NCBI GenBank assembly: GCA_946894095.1
Contig: OX335641.1
Span: forward strand, 14,340,501 to 14,404,500
DNA from: Incurvaria masculella
Lineage: Eukaryota > Arthropoda > Insecta > Lepidoptera > Incurvariidae
Length of the DNA stretch: 64,000 nt
Direction: 5' to 3'
Positions 1-10,429 of the stretch are shown in pieces. Under the pieces are notes generated by a model. The model saw only the letters and a program-made list of their open reading frames with translations. It was not told where the DNA came from and ran no database searches. Within the stretch, counting starts at the first letter, position 1, and each line of letters opens with the position of its first letter. The position numbers and the translations under genes are program-made.

Positions 1-720
1 TTCCCCTGTAAAAAGTTATCCAAATTCCGAAAAACATGGAAATCAGTTGGAGCAAGATCTGGTGAATACAGTGGGTGACGAAGAGTTTCCAGTCGTAACT
101 CCTGTAGTTTTCGGTCTGGTCCGTTGTGCGGTGTGTGGGCGAGCGTTGTCGTGAAGAAGCAGTGGACTAGAGCAATTGACAAGTCTCGGTTGTTTGACGG
201 CGAGCTTATTCATCATCATGTTCAATTCTTCACAGTACACATCTGCAGTAATTGTTGCGCCAGGTATCAAGAAGCTGTAATTAATAATGTTGGCCCAGGT
301 CCACCATACGGTCACAAGCAAATTTCTTTGACTCAATTTGCATTTGGGACATGGTTTGGCTGCCTCCCCTCTGTCCAACCAGTGTGACGGACATTTTTGA
401 TTGTCATACAGGATCCACTTTTCATCTCAAGTGACAATGCGACCCAGAATCTCCTCATTTCAAGTTAAGACAAGCTTCGACGCGATTTGTTGTTGTTCCG
501 TGAGTTCATACGGTACCCACTTTCCGAGCTTTTTTCTCTTTTCAATCTGACATAAATGAATCAGTATAGTTTTATCACTTACACTGGATGCTGCTGCTAA
601 TTCCGATGTGGTTTTTGATGAATCTGCTTCGACTATGGCTTTCAATTCATCATTTTCGACTTTCATCTCCAGTCGGCCACGGGGTCCATCAATGAGATGA
701 AAATTTCCAGAATGGTGCCA
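1..720 (-). pseudogene. mariner-like transposase fragment, degenerate, cut by the window edge
   Basis: Minus-strand translation gives an N-terminal helix-turn-helix part (460-666, with VSDKTILIHL and KWVPYELTEQQ) and a catalytic part (1-378, with ITADVYCEEL, the HDNARPHTA motif, and PDLAPTDFHVF at the window edge). These are hallmarks of mariner (Tc1/mariner, DD34D) transposases that cut and paste at TA sites. The two parts lie in different frames with a gap at about 379-459. The first catalytic Asp, expected after the WW pair, reads Thr (VWWTW), so this copy should be inactive. The C-terminus and left inverted repeat lie outside the window. I see no intact terminal repeat on the right side. 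Confidence 0.85.
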
Positions 721-877
721 TGTAAAAAAAAAACAAACATTGGACCAAACAAACGAACAACTGAAATTGAAAAAGGAATACTGTCCTGTTATAATGGAAA
801 ATATTTTAATTTGTATTTCCTATGCAAATAAAAGTTAGCCACGTTAAAGTGGTCAGTTTGTGGAAACTTTTTTGTCA

Positions 878-1258
878 GCCTCAGTGGCCCAGTGGCGCGA
901 CACTTCGGCGATCGCTCTCCGAAGTTAAGCAACGCTGGGTCCGGTCTGGTCTTGGATGGGTGACCATTCGACCGTTGAGAGAGGCTGGCCGTGGTTCGGA
1001 TTCCACGTTAAGCTGTAGGTCCCCTTCCTTACTTACTAGGTGGTAGGGTTTATCCCGCCCGGGTTGGTACCATCGCATTGGATGAACGATGGTCGAAGCG
1101 GCAATGAAAATTGTCCGTGTTTTCCATCCAGTTTAATGTAGCCGTGCAATATAAGGAAGGTCCTGGCATGGCACCTAGTTCCCATGTGGTGTGTTGGGCT
1201 AATACCATGACAGAACTTGTGTTATTAGCCATCCATGTCCAGTCACATAAAAAAAAAA
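878..1258 (+). repeat. 5S rRNA-headed SINE, copy 1
   Basis: The head contains a 5S rRNA-like internal promoter: AAGTTAAGCAACG (box A type) followed by TCTTGGATGGGTGACC (box C type). The body runs through CCATCGCATTGGATGA and GTCCGTGTTTTCCATCC, and the element ends in CACATA plus about 13 A. A near-identical copy lies at 54865. The body is shared with the tRNA-headed SINEs at 2281 and 5487. A 5S head places it with SINE3-type elements, transcribed by Pol III and mobilised by a partner LINE. Confidence 0.85.
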
Positions 1259-1797
1259 AAACGGCAATTTCATAGGTAAGGACCTAATAAATGTGAAAAA
1301 ATGTTCTAATTGTTCGTATCTGAAAGCCATACTTAAGTTATTCGTCCAGAAGTTTAGAGGATATTTTACTTTATTTGGCTTACATTTGGCCAATATTCTA
1401 GCGCGCATACTTAAAGTGTGCTTTTGTCAGACCTATATAATCTCTGCGATATGCGGTAAGCACATAGAAATATAATAAATCTAGTGAACCATAACTAAAG
1501 ACAGATTTGTGTACATACTGTCAATAAGTTAGATCTGAAGTCAAAGAATTGTAATTTGTAGAGGCTCAATTTTTTCGCTTTAATATAATCCAGTATTCCA
1601 TTTTATACTCAATGGTGATGTTACTGTATCGGTATGTTCTGTTAAGTTTAGAGTAGTTATTAGGCTGTACCTAAATGTCACAAATGGTGAAACGTACAAG
1701 TTTGTATAGTTTATTAGGAAAGGTAGATGGTTTTTTCCAAACTCAGAAGATGCATCAGAACGTATAGGTTTGTTGAAAACTGATGCAAAATCATATT
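1259..1797. other. AT-rich intergenic stretch without recognised content
   Basis: No open frame with coding character, RNA gene or repeat end was recognised. The short frames here look random. Confidence 0.5.
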
Positions 1798-2105
1798 TTA
1801 ACCGACTTCAAAATAGGAGGAGGTTCTTGATTTGTCTGTATGTTTTTTTTTGTATGTAGCTATGTTACTCAATATCTCCGCAAATTGCCAACCGATTTGA
1901 AAAAATAATTTTCTCATCAGTAGGGTATATCTTAGGGGTGGTCCTTTCATACATTTTATGAAAAGATATTACTCCTCTTACGCCCGGTTTCACCACCTCC
2001 AGCTACTAAAATCCATACATACATACATAGTTACACCATACAAATATGCAATGTAACCGAAAGTTAAAACTATCTGATTGCAGGTTAGTGATTGAAGTCG
2101 GTTAA
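1798..2105. mobile_element. TTAA-flanked MITE with CCGACTTCA terminal repeats
   Basis: The terminal inverted repeats read TTAACCGACTTCA at the left and TGAAGTCGGTTAA at the right, so the element (about 300 bp, non-coding) is bounded by TTAA on both sides. The internal sequence includes GGAGGAGGTTCT and a T-run. TTAA duplication is the signature of piggyBac-type insertion. A similar end (CCTCCTCCTTTTTTGAAGTC) recurs alone near 52850. Confidence 0.7.
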
Positions 2106-2280
2106 ATGTTTTTTAAAACTGTTTTATGATCCTTATCTTCTCCAGTGACCCTTGCATTACAATATAATGTAAAGCGTATTTTCGGGACTCACCACATTGA
2201 AAATAGCTCTATTTGGCCAAGACGAGGTCTATGTGGAAGCGGGGATGATGAAGTTATATTTAATTATATATAGAAGTTAT

Positions 2281-2695
2281 ATGAGCGGCTCGTAGCCTAG
2301 TGGCGCGGGGACTGGCCTAGCGTACCAGAGGCCTGGGTTCAACTCCGACATGCACCACTGTCTTTCTCTTTCCGAGTTTGATAAGTGCACTGCGTCACGA
2401 ATGCGAGCTGCTCCATGGTTCGGAATCCATGTAAATCTGTAGGTCCCCCTCCCCTACTAGGTGGTAGGGTTTGAGCCCACCCGGGTTGGTACCATCGCAT
2501 TGGATGAAAAGATGGTCGAAGCGGCAATTAAAAATTGTCCGTGTTTTCCATCCAGTTCAATGTAGCCGTGCTCATAAAGGAAAGGTCCTAGCATGGCACC
2601 TAATTCCTTCGGGAATGTGGTGTATTGGGCTGATATCATAACGGTAGTTGTGTGGTATTAGCCATCCATGTCAGTTCACATAAAAGAAAAAAAAA
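2281..2695 (+). repeat. tRNA-headed SINE, copy 1
   Basis: The head has a tRNA-like Pol III promoter: A box TAGCCTAGTGGCG and B box GGGTTCAACTCC about 40 bp later. The body is the same as in the 5S-headed SINE at 878 (GGTAGGGTTTGAGCCC, CCATCGCATTGGATGA, GTCCGTGTTTTCCATCC), ending in CACATAAAAG and an A-run. Non-coding. Confidence 0.85.
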
Positions 2696-4290
2696 TTGAA
2701 CCACTCTTTCGTTTGACAATACTGTGTTTGCTGCTATATAATGTTAATTACTGGAATAACTATGTATATGCATGCAAGCTATGTTAAATATCCTCAAAAT
2801 ATGAGTTTCGCTCAAAGTTTTATTGCAATATGTATTTGCGAAAGCTTGTGGGCTTTTGACATTGAGCGGTCCTGTTCCTTAGGCTGTCTCGTACTTCTCA
2901 TATGCGATCTCGAAATTTGTGTCTCCGCAGATCTTGCGTCTGCCTTGATTTAAAACCGAAAACATAACGCCCCTTTGAAAATTGCAATAATACACATTTT
3001 TCGAAGATATTTTTTTTTTGTAATAGGTGTGTTTTCGGGTGTTCTCGGGTCCTTGGGCGATAGTATTTCGATCGATAGTATTTGGCTGGTACTAAAAGAA
3101 TATACCGTGCAGTATAAGGAAGGTTGGCACGCAGTTCCCAGGTGTTTTCGGCTAATATTGGGTTGGAAAAAAAATGATTACAAAAAACACGGTGAGTCTC
3201 TAAAATACATTTGATGGACCTCTATTTAGATTTTTAGGTGATATTGTTGTAAAATGTTTAGAGTTTATTATTTTGTAGACGTTTATATTGTTGATTTTGA
3301 TACGGCTATGATTATATAATAATGATGTTCCAGTAGTAAGTAGGTGAATATATAAGGAAGCTGCAGCAGTCACGGCAGCTTTATCGACAAATAGATCTGA
3401 TGAAGTGGAGTCTGTGTACACGTAAATATCTCAGTGTACACTCATTAGTTATACATTTTAAAAATACTCGTTTTCAAGTGTAATTAAAATCCAAAACCGT
3501 TATTTGAATACTGTCCTGCACTGTGTCCATGTTCTAGATATAATTATAATCTGTGCCGTTAAACAGTGGGATTAAAATTTGGCGACAATCCGTTTGTATC
3601 TTACTCCTGCATTGCTACTTCTGACATTCTGGTGACATTGTTTCCAGATGACTGTTTTTCATCACATATGTATCGTGCAATTTAAGGTGTTTAAGTTCTA
3701 CATATTGATTTAAAAAATAGACATGACACCCTAAAAGATGAATAAGACAATATAACGTGGTAATAGAAACTATATATCCTTACGTAACCTAAACACATGC
3801 CGACAGAGAGGCGAGCGGCGAGCGGCGACCGATGCACCCGATAGACAGCTCTATATTTAGCACCAGATGTTATCAACTATCAATGCAATGATCACAGCTG
3901 TTGTTTGAATAAAATTTGCCTATTGGTACAAGGCACCATTTTTACTCCCACTGTCATACTGCCGTGGCGTATACCCACCTATTTAATAAGACGTTTAGTG
4001 CAAGTGGAAATTTACTAATGAATAGTGTGTGGACAGTTTTGTAAAGCATCTGCCCTTGCTCCATGCTGGAAACCCTTCGTCTACGAATACATGTGAATCT
4101 GATCAATACTTGGTGTTGCTGCATTTTTATTTTTTGTTTTCTATTTAATAACGAATAATCAATGGTTCTTTGTTAGTGAAAGGATCTTCTATATATATTA
4201 CCTAGCCCAAAGGAGATATATCCAACCGGAGCTCCAGGACTCTTTAGTCTCAAGACCAATATATTAACGATAGCGGGCGAAATTATGTCA
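2696..4290. other. AT-rich intergenic stretch, one possible SINE-body remnant
   Basis: No gene is supported. At about 3104-3165 the sequence around ATACCGTGCAGTATAAGGAA and GGCTAATATTGGGTTG resembles the SINE body (GCCGTGCAATATAAGGAA), probably a decayed fragment. The rest shows no recognised feature. Confidence 0.4.
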
Positions 4291-4293
4291 TAC

Positions 4294-4330
4294 TAGCTGC
4301 GGTACCCGGCTCCGCTCGGGTTAGTGTCGG
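4294..4330 (-). mobile_element. Helitron 3' terminus
   Basis: The reverse complement ends in a GC-rich hairpin-like stretch (CCGAGCGGAGCCGGGTACCG) followed a few bases later by CTAG and then T. This is the terminus of lepidopteran Helitrons and matches the ends seen at 29467 and 38975. The 5' end of this copy was not located. Confidence 0.6.
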
Positions 4331-4544
4331 CCATAGAAATAGGATGTACAAGAACAACAAAGTCTGATAGCTGGCGAGACAAAAATCGAAATGCAAAAGT
4401 ATAGGTGCACTGTTAATGTGTTGGTGAAAAAGAGTGTTGCTCAGTCCCGCATCCAAAATTATCGATATCGATATTTATTGGATTTGCATGTGCACCAACA
4501 TTTGTAAAATAAAATATTAAATAAAACCATTTTAAAATCCCTTT

Positions 4545-4850
4545 AACTGGTAAGCACGCGACTCATCTGAGGGCGAGTAGCTGTCATCCGCTAAGTAGAA
4601 AAAAGCTGTAGACATTTTATATACTTAAATGTACACATAGCGGATGACCCCTACTCGGATAAATATTTTTCGTATTCGTTCCATTCGCACAAAGACAGGG
4701 GTCTACTCATGAAAGCGAAAACGAGAAGTTCTCGTGTTCGTTTCTGTAAAATCTATGTAGAAAAAAGGGCATCTTTTTTCTGCCTAGAGTTTGGCAGAAG
4801 CGAACACGAGAACTTATCGCTTTCGCTTCCCTGAGTATCTATTATTAGGC
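4545..4850. repeat. two nested inverted repeats, possible MITE
   Basis: Two stem pairs are visible: GTCATCCGCTA near 4583 with TAGCGGATGAC near 4638, and AACGAGAAGTTCTCGTGTTCG near 4719 with CGAACACGAGAACTT near 4801. No target duplication was identified. It is probably a non-autonomous DNA element, or two. Confidence 0.4.
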
Positions 4851-5486
4851 TATTATGGTGGTTAATGTATTTCTAATTGTTTAAATTAAAATTTAAGAAA
4901 AATAAAAGACGTAATCATGTTTTCTTCTTAATCAATGAGTTACCTTATCACTTTACAATCAATGCCAATGTACCTAAAACTTATATTTTTTCGGATTCAT
5001 TGCAACGTATGCCGCCCTGGTCCAATAGAAAAAATACGTTGTCAAGTTAATGTGTCAGAGGCTATTAGTACAACATCATTGATTTATAGAGCATTATACA
5101 GTATGTTCGACACATCGGCCGACAACAATAATTTATAGGTAAGTGGGGTCATTTGTAAGGTTTCGACCCATGATACCTTTTGTCAGATGTCACGTGATAA
5201 GATTTTTTTTCTTTATTTTTGAAATTTTCCGATATTCCGGCTTTGCACCCTTGCAACTTATTTGTTTTATGATGTTGTCAGGACAAAAAAAATAAAAAAG
5301 TATCAGCGACATCTACATTTGAAGCATTGTTATCAGATTTTGAAAAAGATCTAAAAACGTTTTTCGTCGTGACATTCGTTGGAAGCAGGATTTCCAGATT
5401 ATTTACAAAATCTTATTACAAGCTTGTTTTTAAAAATGTTTTTACTATTTTTTTTTATTGATGACCGGTACTTTTTTTGGTGCAAA

Positions 5487-5847
5487 CGCCTGTAGCCTAG
5501 TGGCGCGGGGACTTGCCTAGCATACCAGAGTTCTGGGTTCAAATGCTCGCACCGTTTACGCACCACTTTATTTCTCATTCTGAGTTGGATAGATGCATTT
5601 CGTCAAGAAAGGAGCTGCTCCATGGTTCGGAATCCACGTGAAACTGTAGGGTTTAAGCCCGTCCGGGTTGGTACCATGGCATTGAATTAAAAGATGGTCG
5701 AAGCGGCAATGAAGAGTGTTTTCACACAGGGGAAGTTCCTGGCATGGCACCTAATTCCTTCGGAAATGTGGTGTGTTGGGCTTATATCATTACGGTAGTT
5801 GGGTGGTATTAGCCATACATTTCAGGTTGCATATATATAAAAAAAAC
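5487..5847 (+). repeat. tRNA-headed SINE, copy 2
   Basis: Same architecture as the copy at 2281: TGTAGCCTAGTGGCGCGG (A box) and TGGGTTCAAATGC (B box, one base off), then a shortened body and an A-rich end after GGTTGCATATATATAAAA. It is more diverged and internally deleted. Confidence 0.8.
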
Positions 5848-6719
5848 AGAAAATCCTTTTTGCTATTTAACAAAGCAAAATTTCGCCCAAAGCATATGTA
5901 CTTTTGTGTGGTTATAGAAACATTTACATTTTTGTTACGATATAATAGTGCCATGCTCCGATATTTCATTTAAATTTGACAGGTTGTCAAAGGTTGGAAG
6001 TTTTTTTTTATTATTGTGCGTGCGTGGCTACCTTCTGGGATGATATTAAGTGACTTATTTTATAGTCATTGAATGTAGTTCTAGTAATTGAAATGTAATA
6101 ATGTGGCAGCTCTCTAGAAAAACATAATTTGATAAAATTTTGTCCACTATTTCTCTCCATAGTTGCGAGTACTCCTCCTAGTTAGTACTTACGCTTTTTT
6201 CGCACGAACAATTCAATACAAATAATTGGACATAGAAATTTTAGGGAATAGGGAAATTCAGAAACAATCAATTGCTTCGTTATACTAGCCGGCAAGATTT
6301 TTTTAAATAAAATAAAATAAAGTTTGTAAAGAAAATTAATTGAAATGCTAATGTGTCAATTTCGATCTGAAAAAAAAAATACTTTTCTCTAGATTACAAA
6401 ATGGTAAAAGTTAGCAATCCCAGCACTTAGCTGGCTCTGATTACAAACACCAAATAAACGATCATATTTTTACTCATTTCGAAAAATAGGTGGCTTCAAC
6501 ATCCATCAATAACGTTTAATGTGAGTCAGATAGGAACTAAAAGACCATCTTAAATTAAAAGAGCTGTGAGCAAGAGAGATTTTTTGTAATCTGTGACATG
6601 GACTCTAGCCACTTAATAATGTGCCCAATTGCATAAAACTCATCCAGCAGGGTACTAACGTAAAAAATGATATCATACAAAAAATCTTGAAATAGATCCA
6701 AAATAGTTTCAATATATAT
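5848..6719. other. AT-rich intergenic stretch, nothing recognised
   Basis: No coding, RNA or repeat signal could be supported on either strand. Confidence 0.5.
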
Positions 6720-7775
6720 TATCCCGTGAAAGGAGTGGCGACCGAACCGCACGGCGACGCGGCGCGCGGCGACTGATTCGCGTGGTGATCTGTAAAAAAA
6801 TATCGATTGTCAAACAAAGGTCTCTGTCAAGCCCTAGCCGAGGAAGACAAAAGACTGTCGATGAGGTCGCGTGCATATTTTTTTGCAAATCGCAAAGAAT
6901 AATATCAGTGATTGTGTGGTTCCGTAAAGCCATTGTGTCGTGTTTCCCGGCTTGCTCTGCCTATTTGTGTTTATTGGATTTTCGTATCGCGTAAGTAGGG
7001 TGATGTTGTGATGAATGAACCACCCGACCCGGACGACCCCGGCGGCCGCCATCATATGCCGCCGGGGTTCATTCTCGCTCAAGATGCATCTAGCGATAAG
7101 AGCGACAACCTTAATGATGCATTCCTAACCCCACCAGAGGCCAGCCATACCATTGAAATTCACAATTCATTCGATAGATTGTCTGATAATAGTACGAGAG
7201 CGGACCGTCGTCAACCCTACGTCATCGAGTAACACCATGGGACCCATTTGTGGTTGTGCGGATTAGAATAGGCTTCCTAAAAATACTAGGTTGCCTGACC
7301 CAAACCTGGAACGTTTTGTGCAGTAGGTAATATTAAATCACTTTTTTGGTAGAATTTAACGTCATCGAGTAACAACATGAGACCTAGCACAATCGGTAAA
7401 GGTCATCAAGAAAAGCTAAAAAAAAGTAGGTTGGCTCATCCTACCTTGGCACGTTCTGAGGTTGGCCGGTTTTAAAATGTCAAAAAATTAAAAAAAATAC
7501 GTCATCGAGTAACAAGATGACAATACCACCATTCGATAGTCCTATGAACATACTTCATAAAAAAATTAGGTTGGCTGCCCTCAGCCTGGCACGTTTCCTA
7601 CGCGGCCATGTTGAACGTCGGATGCGCCCAGTTCTTAAATTCATCAATTGTTAAATTAATATAATATAACAATTTTGTGATATGTCTATCTATAAACAGT
7701 GATGTTTTTATTGATCAGAACTCATCTTGAATAGGTTAAAAAAAACCAAAATGAAATATTTGTGATATAGGTATT
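6720..7775 (+). mobile_element. unclassified element: LINE-ORF1-like leader, three ~140-bp tandem repeats, AT-rich tail
   Basis: A GC-rich leader (6720-7007) precedes a 74-codon frame (7008-7232, MNEPPDPDDPGG onwards) that resembles the acidic, Pro-rich start of an insect LINE ORF1. It stops inside the first of three tandem units. Each unit begins GTCATCGAGTAACA (about 7220, 7361, 7500) and contains a TAGGTTG...CTGGCACGTT-type stretch. An AT-rich tail follows to about 7775. An inverted copy from the leader end onward lies at 14835-15421. I cannot assign a family. It could be an internally deleted LINE or a LINE-derived non-autonomous element. Confidence 0.5.
7218..7640 (+). repeat. tandem repeat, three units of about 140 bp
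   Basis: Units start with GTCATCGAGTAACA at about 7220, 7361 and 7500. They share the order GAGTAACA-ATG, (A)n, TAGGTTG, then C(C/T)TGG(A/C)ACGTT. Units are diverged from each other but orderly, and the same three units recur inverted at 14.99-15.39 kb. Confidence 0.75.
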
Positions 7776-7957
7776 GATTGATTACGTGATATTAGGGCAT
7801 TGTCGTATCTAATTATTAACTAAGTTTAACTCAAGTTAACTTTAGGTTATGATGCACATAGTTCCGCATACTTGAAGAGTAAAAACCGGAAGTTTCATAT
7901 ACATATGCTTTCGGAATCTACCGTATGGATCATTCAACGTAGGGAATCGCAACTCCA

Positions 7958-8691
7958 GTCAGCCCATGCCTACGGCATTAGAGGCGCACGCTTTAAATTC
8001 TGCCACGGCCCTCGTTATTACAAAATTTTAATCAGATTGAATGTAAACATAACGTAATGAAGATTTTTTAATAGTCATAATAAAATAAATCGCCACAAAA
8101 CTTAAACCCATAAGTGAAGTATCTCAAAGTTACTATTCTTTAATTCACATGAATTTAGGGTAAATATTCTAGAGTATATTTCCATTCTTTAAACATTTCA
8201 ATGTATATGTTTTCTATAAATATATACGCAACGTTGCCGGGTCTATACAGAAGTAAATGTCCACATCGTCACTCACATATTAAGGAAGTTTAGTAAGCTT
8301 TGGCGTCACTCTCTTTTCTTTATTTACGTATCTCTTTTATTTTATCGTAAAAAAGTTGCAATGTATCCAAACCGAAGCGGAATTTTAAATTAACAGCTCT
8401 TAAGTCGTAGGTATAGTTTAAATAATACCTGAAAAGCTCTGTAAAAATATTTATGTATTAGTTATAGAAAACATATACATTTAAATGTTTAAAGGATGGA
8501 AATAACCATGAATATTTAACCTAAAGTCCTGTGAATTAAAGAATAGTAACTTTGTGGCGATTTATTTTATTATGACTATTAAAATTCTTCATTACATTAG
8601 GTTTACATTCAATCAAATTTGAATTATGTAATGATGAGCTCCGTCGCCGAATGTAAAGCGTGCTCCTCTAATGTCGTAGGCATGGGCTGAC
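7958..8691. mobile_element. foldback (long terminal inverted repeat) element
   Basis: Left arm about 7958-8224 and right arm about 8463-8691 are reverse complements over roughly 230-265 bp, starting GTCAGCCCATGCCTACG and ending CGTAGGCATGGGCTGAC. Shared stretches include AATAAATCGCCACAAA and TTAAACATTT. The central spacer is about 240 bp. No transposase is present. Confidence 0.8.
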
Positions 8692-8914
8692 AGGGTTTGA
8701 AGAAAGGACCTTAAAGCGATGCATACTCCAGTGGCAACAAGAAAACATTTTAAAACCTGTGTACGATTTAGTCCTTCTGATGAGTCTAGTGTTAGATCCA
8801 GAATTTATACTATTATTTTTGTCATGAACTACTATAGTGACCTGTAAACAAAGAGACAAATTACAAAACCTTATTATTCTTACAGCAAAAAAAACGACAT
8901 AATATTAAACCTTT

Positions 8915-10428
8915 AAATGCTACCACCTACAAAAAAATAAGAGTACAATGGTTTGAGAACAGTCAGTCAATCCGTCAGCGTGTTTGCGACCACTGCGGGA
9001 CATACGCCTCTCTAATCCTTCTCCAGTCCTACCGGCCCACAGCGGTACGGACCCACTGCTTTCCCCAAAGCACTTGATGCCGTCTTTCCACCTGATGGGT
9101 GGTCTTCCCACACTCCGTTTGCCTGTCCACGGCCGCCAGTGTAGGACACGGTTACTCTAACGGTCGTCATCTCGTCGGCTGACGTGACCAGCCCACTCAT
9201 AACCGGGAGGACGCACTGGAATTTAAGCTTTCCGAAGGCAGCCCAACCCAGTTGAATCCGTCGCTCAACCTCCAAAGACAGTCTTTGTATACCAAGCCGC
9301 AGGATTTGACCGAGATAACAATTTGTCCTCCCGTCATACCCTCAGTCGCCATGACCTTGATTTTATCCCGGTTCATCTTCAGACCTACCTATCTTTCTAC
9401 TACTTATCTTTATAAAGGTCTTCCAGCATTGTTTGAAGCTGAACTCGGGAATTTGACAGAAGAACAATGTGAAAGGCGAAGCGAAGATGACTGAGGAAAA
9501 TATTAATTAACGTTGATACCCATGTTGTCCCATTCAAGCGTCTTGAACACATATTCCGATGCGCTTGTGAAGAGCTTGGGTGGGATCACATCCCCCTCCC
9601 TAACGCCTTTAGCAAGAGGGATGGGTTGGGTATTTTAATGAAGCCTCACAGTCATCGTCGCGGACCGATACAGATTTCGGAGTACCTCGATGTAGCGGTG
9701 GTCGATTCTACACCTCAGGAGGGAGTTTTCGACAGCCCATTTTTCAACTGAGTCGAACGCCTTCTCGTAAAGGACTAGAAAAGAAGTGGAAGGCTACAAA
9801 GAGCGGCTTGTTGTACTCCTCGCACTTCTGCACCACTTGTCTCACAGTAAATATGTGATCCATTATGCCGTATCCTTTCCTGAACCCAGCTTGCTCACGA
9901 GGCTGGTACTGATCCAGCCTCTGTGTCAGCCAACTCGTGATGACTCATGAAAAGACCTTGTATACGTGGCTTAGAAGTGAGATAGGTCGATAGTTCTTCA
10001 ACTTCGCCTTATTTTTTTGAGAACTGCTATGCACAGTGTTTGCAGTTCCTGATGGTCTCCCGCCATACTTTAGCAGTTCCATCGCTATCCCGTCCTCATC
10101 TGGAGCCTTTAGTCCTTTCAAAACAGCCTTTATCTCATAGACACTAATCTCCGGCAGATCCTCGGTGTAGTATCTAGTGAGCGGGGCACGCCTATCAGAG
10201 TCGAGTGGTTTGCTTGGGCTCGGGGCATGCATTGCTGCGGAGTACAATTCGTCATAATTTTTTACCACCGCCTCAAGTATATCCGTCTTTATTGCAGTGA
10301 CAACCTCATCCGCTCGCTCGAGTTTTGAAATTTAGTTAGCGCCGGTAGAGAAGGCACGGGAAAACACTTTACTGTCTCGATTTTCCTCTATAACGCGCTC
10401 AACCAACTTCATGTTCCCTTGGCGAATA
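8915..10428 (-). pseudogene. RTE-clade LINE fragment, internally deleted
   Basis: Minus-strand translation shows reverse transcriptase pieces typical of RTE elements: LKAPDEDGIAMELLKYGG, LKNYRPISLLSHVYK and REQAGFRKGYGIMDH, then a 3' part with ERRIQLGWAAFGKL and GRPPIRWKDGIKCFG. Frames are broken and the segment between the thumb and the C-terminus is missing. The 3' end is near 8915. Confidence 0.8.
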
Positions 10429-10429
10429 T

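Noticed and set aside
895..970. Possible 5S rRNA gene
   Set aside because: Only part of the 5S sequence is present, fused to a SINE body with an A-tail; a second identical arrangement occurs in an intron.
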